A model generated the notes under the pieces. It searched no databases. It was not told the origin of the DNA and saw only the letters and a program-made list of their open reading frames with translations. Made by a program: the position numbers and the translations under genes. From the NCBI RefSeq assembly GCF_947179165.1, contig NC_077240.1, forward strand, positions 44,219,501 to 44,283,500: 64,000 bases of DNA, read 5' to 3'. The stretch is from Solanum dulcamara (taxonomy: Eukaryota > Streptophyta > Magnoliopsida > Solanales > Solanaceae). Positions within the stretch are counted from its first letter, which is position 1. Every line of letters starts with the position of its first letter. Shown piece by piece: positions 60,076 to 64,000 of this stretch.

Positions 60076-61010
60076 ATCCAATTTCCATTGCCGAAAAAGC
60101 CATTGAGGCTTTCTCCTAAAAGGGAGATGGTGTGCTACGTTACCAAGGTCATTTGTGTATACCTAATGTTGATGGGTTAAGAGACTTGATATTGAATGAG
60201 GCCCATAGTTCTCAATACTTGATTCATTTGAGTTCCACCAAGATATATCATGACTTGAGAGAAGTGTATTGGTGGAATGGCATGAAGAAGGACATAGTGG
60301 AGTCTGTAGCTACTTGTCCAAATTGCATACAAGTTAAAGTTGGGCATCAAAGACCACGAGGTCTAGATCAAAACATTGAAATTCCTATATGGAAGTGGGA
60401 AGATATGAATATGGATTTCATAACGGGTTTGCCTTGTACTAAGAAGCAACATGATTCCATTTGGGTTGTTATAGATAGGATGACCAAGTGGGCTCATTTT
60501 CTACTGGTTAAGATATCCTATGATGCTGAAGATTATGCTAAGTTGTATGTTCTTAAGTTAGTAGGACTTCATGGTGTGCACTTGTCCATCATATCGAATC
60601 GAGGTGCACAATTCACTTCAAAACTTTTGGAAGTCATTTTAAAAGATTCTTGGTACAAAGGTGAAGTTAAGTACCGCTTTTCATCCCCAAACAGATGATC
60701 AAGGCGAAAGAACGATCCAAACTTTAGAGCATATGTTAAGGTCATGTGTTATTGATTTCAAAGGAAGTTTGGATGAACATTTGCCATTAATTGAGTTTGC
60801 CTATAACGTTAGCTATCACTATAGCATCCAAATGGCTCCTTTTGAAGAATTGTGTGGGAGGAGATGTAGATGCCCAGTGGGATGGTTTGAAGTTGGTGAG
60901 GTGGCCCTGATTGATCCAGATTTGGTAATGGATGCTATAGAAAAGGTAAGAATCATAAGAGAGAGGTTGAAGACGGCTCAAAGTCGTCAAAAAGTCCTAT
61001 TTTGATGTTA
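60076..61010 (+). pseudogene. gypsy integrase, element B
   Basis: The zinc-binding domain HSSQYLIHLSSTKIYHDL, YWWNGMKKDIVESVATCPNC is intact (HHCC). The core has MNMDFITGLP, IWVVIDRMTKWAHFL and SIISNRGAQFTS, where the second catalytic Asp is Asn. A frameshift near 60670 leads to FHPQTDDQGERTIQTLEHML, with the Glu region and YHYSIQMAPFEELCGRRCR. A short deletion or insertion near 61000 changes frame again. Confidence 0.88.
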
Positions 61011-61465
61011 GTAAAAGAGAGCGCAAATTTGAAGTGGATGATTGGGTCTATTTGAAGTTTTCACCTATGAAGGGTATAATGCATTTTGGCAAGAAAGGGA
61101 AATTGAGTCCTACATACATTGGACCTTACAAGATATTGAGATGTGTTGGCAAGGTGGCTTATGAGTTAGATTTTCCACTTGAGTTAGCTATGGTTCACCC
61201 GGTGTTTCATGTGTCTATGTTGAGAAAGTTCATGGGTGATCCAAACTCCATTGTGCCATTGAAATATTTAAGTGTTAAGGAAAATTTGACTTATAAAGAA
61301 GTTCTATTGGAAATCTTAGACCATCAAGTTAAGAAGTTAAGGGACAAAGAAGTTGTGTCCATTAAAGTGTTATGGAGGAATCAACAAGTAAAAAGTGCTA
61401 CTTGGGAGGTGGAGGCGGATATGATAGAACGATACCCATACCTTTTTTCCTTTACTGAAGCCTAA
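61011..61465 (+). pseudogene. integrase C-terminus and chromodomain, element B
   Basis: Reads MDDWVYLKFSPMKGIMHF, LSPTYIGPYKILRCVGKVAY, VHPVFHVSMLRKFMGDP, then the chromodomain: EVLLEILDHQVKKLRDKE, VSIKVLWRNQQVKSATWE and MIERYPYLFSF. This is the best preserved chromodomain in the window, with a natural-looking stop at 61463. It places element B in the chromovirus branch of Ty3/gypsy. Confidence 0.9.
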
Positions 61466-61716
61466 AGTAGTAAGTTGTTCTTATTCAAGCTAGTTAAACC
61501 CTTACGTATTCAGTTCCTCCTATGTCATTCATATGCATGCATGTTCATGAAAAACTTGATTTTAAAAGTTTATGATTTTGTGTTAAGTTGAAGTTATCAT
61601 GGTCCATACATTATAAGATTTCATCATGTTCGTGCTGGGTTGCTAGTCCCCCTCCCGTGTCCTTCCTATGATAAGTTAATCTCATTCGAGGAGGAATGTT
61701 ACCAAGGGGGAGATAT
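61466..61716 (+). mobile_element. element B 3' untranslated region and polypurine tract
   Basis: A non-coding stretch ending in GAGGAGGAATGTTACC and the polypurine tract AAGGGGGAGA (61704-61713), immediately before the 3' LTR. Confidence 0.8.
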
Positions 61717-63924
61717 TATAAGACCCCGTAAGTCAGAAATTCAGAACCAAGGAGAAAATTCTCAAATCTTGAACTTAACCCAAGTTACGACTGTCTCTAC
61801 GAGCCATAGAAGTTTACACGATCTGGTAGAAGTGAGTCATGGAGGGAGTCATTATTATAAGTCATGACCAACCTTAAAGGGAGGTTCTATGACTCACTAT
61901 TACAACCCGCAGACACAGCACGTAGGAAGACTTTAGAGCCAAGTTCAAGGGTCCCTCGAGGACAAGTCTACGACTTAACAAAATGACCCGTAAGAACTAT
62001 TATAAGTCATAGAAATAAATCGTAACCAAAGTCTTGAGACTCTCAAATTTGCAAGTTTTTTGGACCTACAGAACAAGACAATAAGACGAACCGTAGAAAA
62101 GATGATAGGCCGTAAATCTTGCTCATTCCCTAACTTCAGAGACTTTATTTTTAGTACTTTTCTCAAACCTGCAGGACGAGTCAGTTAGACAACTCATCAT
62201 TACATAGACAACCCATAGAAGAGGATCCGGAGGGTCAACTTTTAGATTTTAATGAAGGGTAATTATGTCTTTTTCTAAGTTCAGTTCAATTAACCTAGAC
62301 ACCTTTATGTCCAAGTTCAAAGTCTATAAATATTCAATTCTTCAAATTCCCCTCCTATTCAATTAATTCTCCTAAATATTTCTAGGCAAGAACAAAGTCT
62401 GTCAAGGTTTCTTCTTCAAGATAAAGCTAGGGTTTTTAGATTTCTACAAGGCTTCTTCTTTAATTCTTAGTAAATTCAAGCAAGGTATGTGGGTATTGAT
62501 TCATGGTCTCTTTTCACCCATGAAGTCCTAAAGATTTCTTAAGTTTTCATTCAATTTACAATTTATTATGAACCCTAATTTTGATGAATTCCATTGGGTT
62601 GATTTGATTTCATTTTTAAATATTATCAATGATCTTTATATGAATGTTCTCAAATGCATTGCATTATTTCAAGTTGAATTATATATGCCTATGCATAAAT
62701 CTATATTTTCAAGCTATGATTATTAATTAAAGATTAGTTTATGAGTTGAGCATAAGTTAAATGATTTTCAATAAAAGATTTATATGAGTTAAAGTTGAGA
62801 TTTATGATTCTAAAGTTAAAGCCATGATGATGATCAGAGTTAAGATCAAAAGATGTTGTAAAGATGGTGATAAAGACAATTATAGATTCTTTTGAATCAC
62901 TAAATAAATGAGTTATTCCTAATATGTTTTGAAGATGGATTGATAGGCAGTTACTATCTTTCTCTACTATGTTATGATCATGTTTTTATGAGTTTATGTC
63001 GGGATATTGACTAAGCATCGAGCACTTCTAGGAGGGGTTCGGTCCGATAATGCAGTTAGTTGGCCAAGGGAATCCTAGTAGCAACCTAAAGTCTCAAACT
63101 ACGTTGCCTGCGTAGGTTGCCTTCATGGCCTAGCTAGTGGATCCACATAGCCCAGTTGAGTTGAGTTGAGTTGAGTTATCTTTGGAGTATGCCTTGTCAA
63201 GGTAGCCTCCCTTATTTCAATGTAGGAGTCATCAGATTCCATGTAATAGCTCGCATGGTCTTAGTTGTCGGTTAAAGGTCCTACCACACACCAGTTGGAG
63301 TTAAGTATGAGATGTCAAGATATGAGTTTATGATGGAGTTTTACGATATGCATTGACCATGAGTTTCATATGTTTTAAATTGCTTTTAAGCTATATTCAA
63401 TTTCATTATGATTGGCCATGCATCTTATAGAATATTGATTATGTTCTTTTACTTGTTCATACATACCTCGCATGCTTAGTACATTCAAACGTACTAATGC
63501 ATATTTTTCCTACATTGTCTCATAATGTAGGGATGGACGACACTTACAATCATCCTACTCGTGGATAGAGATTACCCTAGATTCTAAAGAAGTTGGTGAG
63601 TCCTCATTCTATCGAGGACATGACTTTTATTCATGTTACTTTCACTTTGACTTTCTTCTTTTGTCAGGGTGATCTAGGAGCTTGTCTTAAGCCCCCATCA
63701 AAGATCAGATAAAGGCATGTTTAGACGATATATTGGTGTAGTCCAATTTGGATATTTATAGAGTTGACTTCCCTTAGTCCTATTCCCCACTTAATGATTA
63801 CTTCTGCTCATCTTTATATTGTTCTTTACCTTATGTATGCAATGAATGCTAAGATGGCTTATGGTTGGTGTCCCTCGCATCTCGATCATCGTATTACGAC
63901 TAGTCCCTAGGTTGGGTCATGATA
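61717..63924 (+). mobile_element. 3' LTR of gypsy element B
   Basis: A 2208-bp LTR from TATAAGACCCCG to GTCATGATA (decayed TGACA), followed by GAAT. It has no interruption, unlike the 5' copy. TATAAATA at 62325-62332 is the TATA box. A GTTGA-GTTGA type pentamer repeat (TTGAG, four copies) is near 63155-63175. Confidence 0.88.
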
Positions 63925-64000
63925 GAATCTAGTTCCAAAAACTGTCTAGGTTCATTCTCTACTAAATAGGGGAAAAGTCCATAATATCCTTGGATAACAA
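63925..64000 (-). mobile_element. probable continuation of the minus-strand LTR split by element B
   Basis: On the complement strand the words CCAAGGATATTATGGACTTTT resemble the early U3 of this LTR superfamily (compare the ATTATGTCTTTTTCCAAG block near 50604). It would be the other half of the LTR that stops at 50041. Too short to be sure. Confidence 0.35.

Overview
This window looks like gene-poor, repeat-dense nuclear DNA from a plant, most likely a nightshade (Solanaceae). The reasons are Ty3/gypsy chromovirus and Ty1/copia pol remnants, tRNA-Met-type primer binding sites, and an RTE-like LINE with the conserved 3' tail and (GTT)n ending that I associate with Solanaceae LINE/TS-SINE elements. 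I found no convincing host gene. Every long open frame is retroelement-derived, low-complexity, or a shadow.

Layout. 1-112 is a (GTT)n run, followed by a decayed LINE copy (119-940). 1291-11990 is a complete-looking gypsy element (element D) with 3.3-kb LTRs. Its internal region is mostly non-coding. It carries an antisense 5S rRNA-derived block (6959-7076) and only an integrase/chromodomain remnant. 12354-13629 is a 1.28-kb TTA/TTG array. 13660-14205 holds gypsy LTR scraps. 15020-20356 is a minus-strand copia element with a 5' LTR but no visible 3' LTR. 21273-32660 is a minus-strand solo LTR split by a full gypsy element (element C, 23054-31556) that has lost RT and RNase H. 33886-40964 is a plus-strand solo LTR split by a 5'-truncated LINE (37862-40824). 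42466-42970 looks like a MITE. 42971-46389 is the 3' end of a gypsy element (A). 46566-50041 is a mosaic of minus-strand LTR pieces. 50042-63924 is a gypsy element (B) carrying two later solo LTRs, one in its 5' LTR (51889-54000) and one in gag (55278-57605).

History. Target-site duplications let the order be read. Minus-strand LTR sequence came first, then B, then the two solo LTRs inside B; separately, solo LTR then C, and solo LTR then LINE. LTR-pair divergence judged by eye suggests D is younger than C, and C younger than B. No element looks able to move on its own. The LINE comes closest: one continuous frame with four nonsense codons, but 5'-truncated.

All similarities were judged by eye. 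No database search was run. Boundaries without a stated duplication are good to roughly 5-50 bases.
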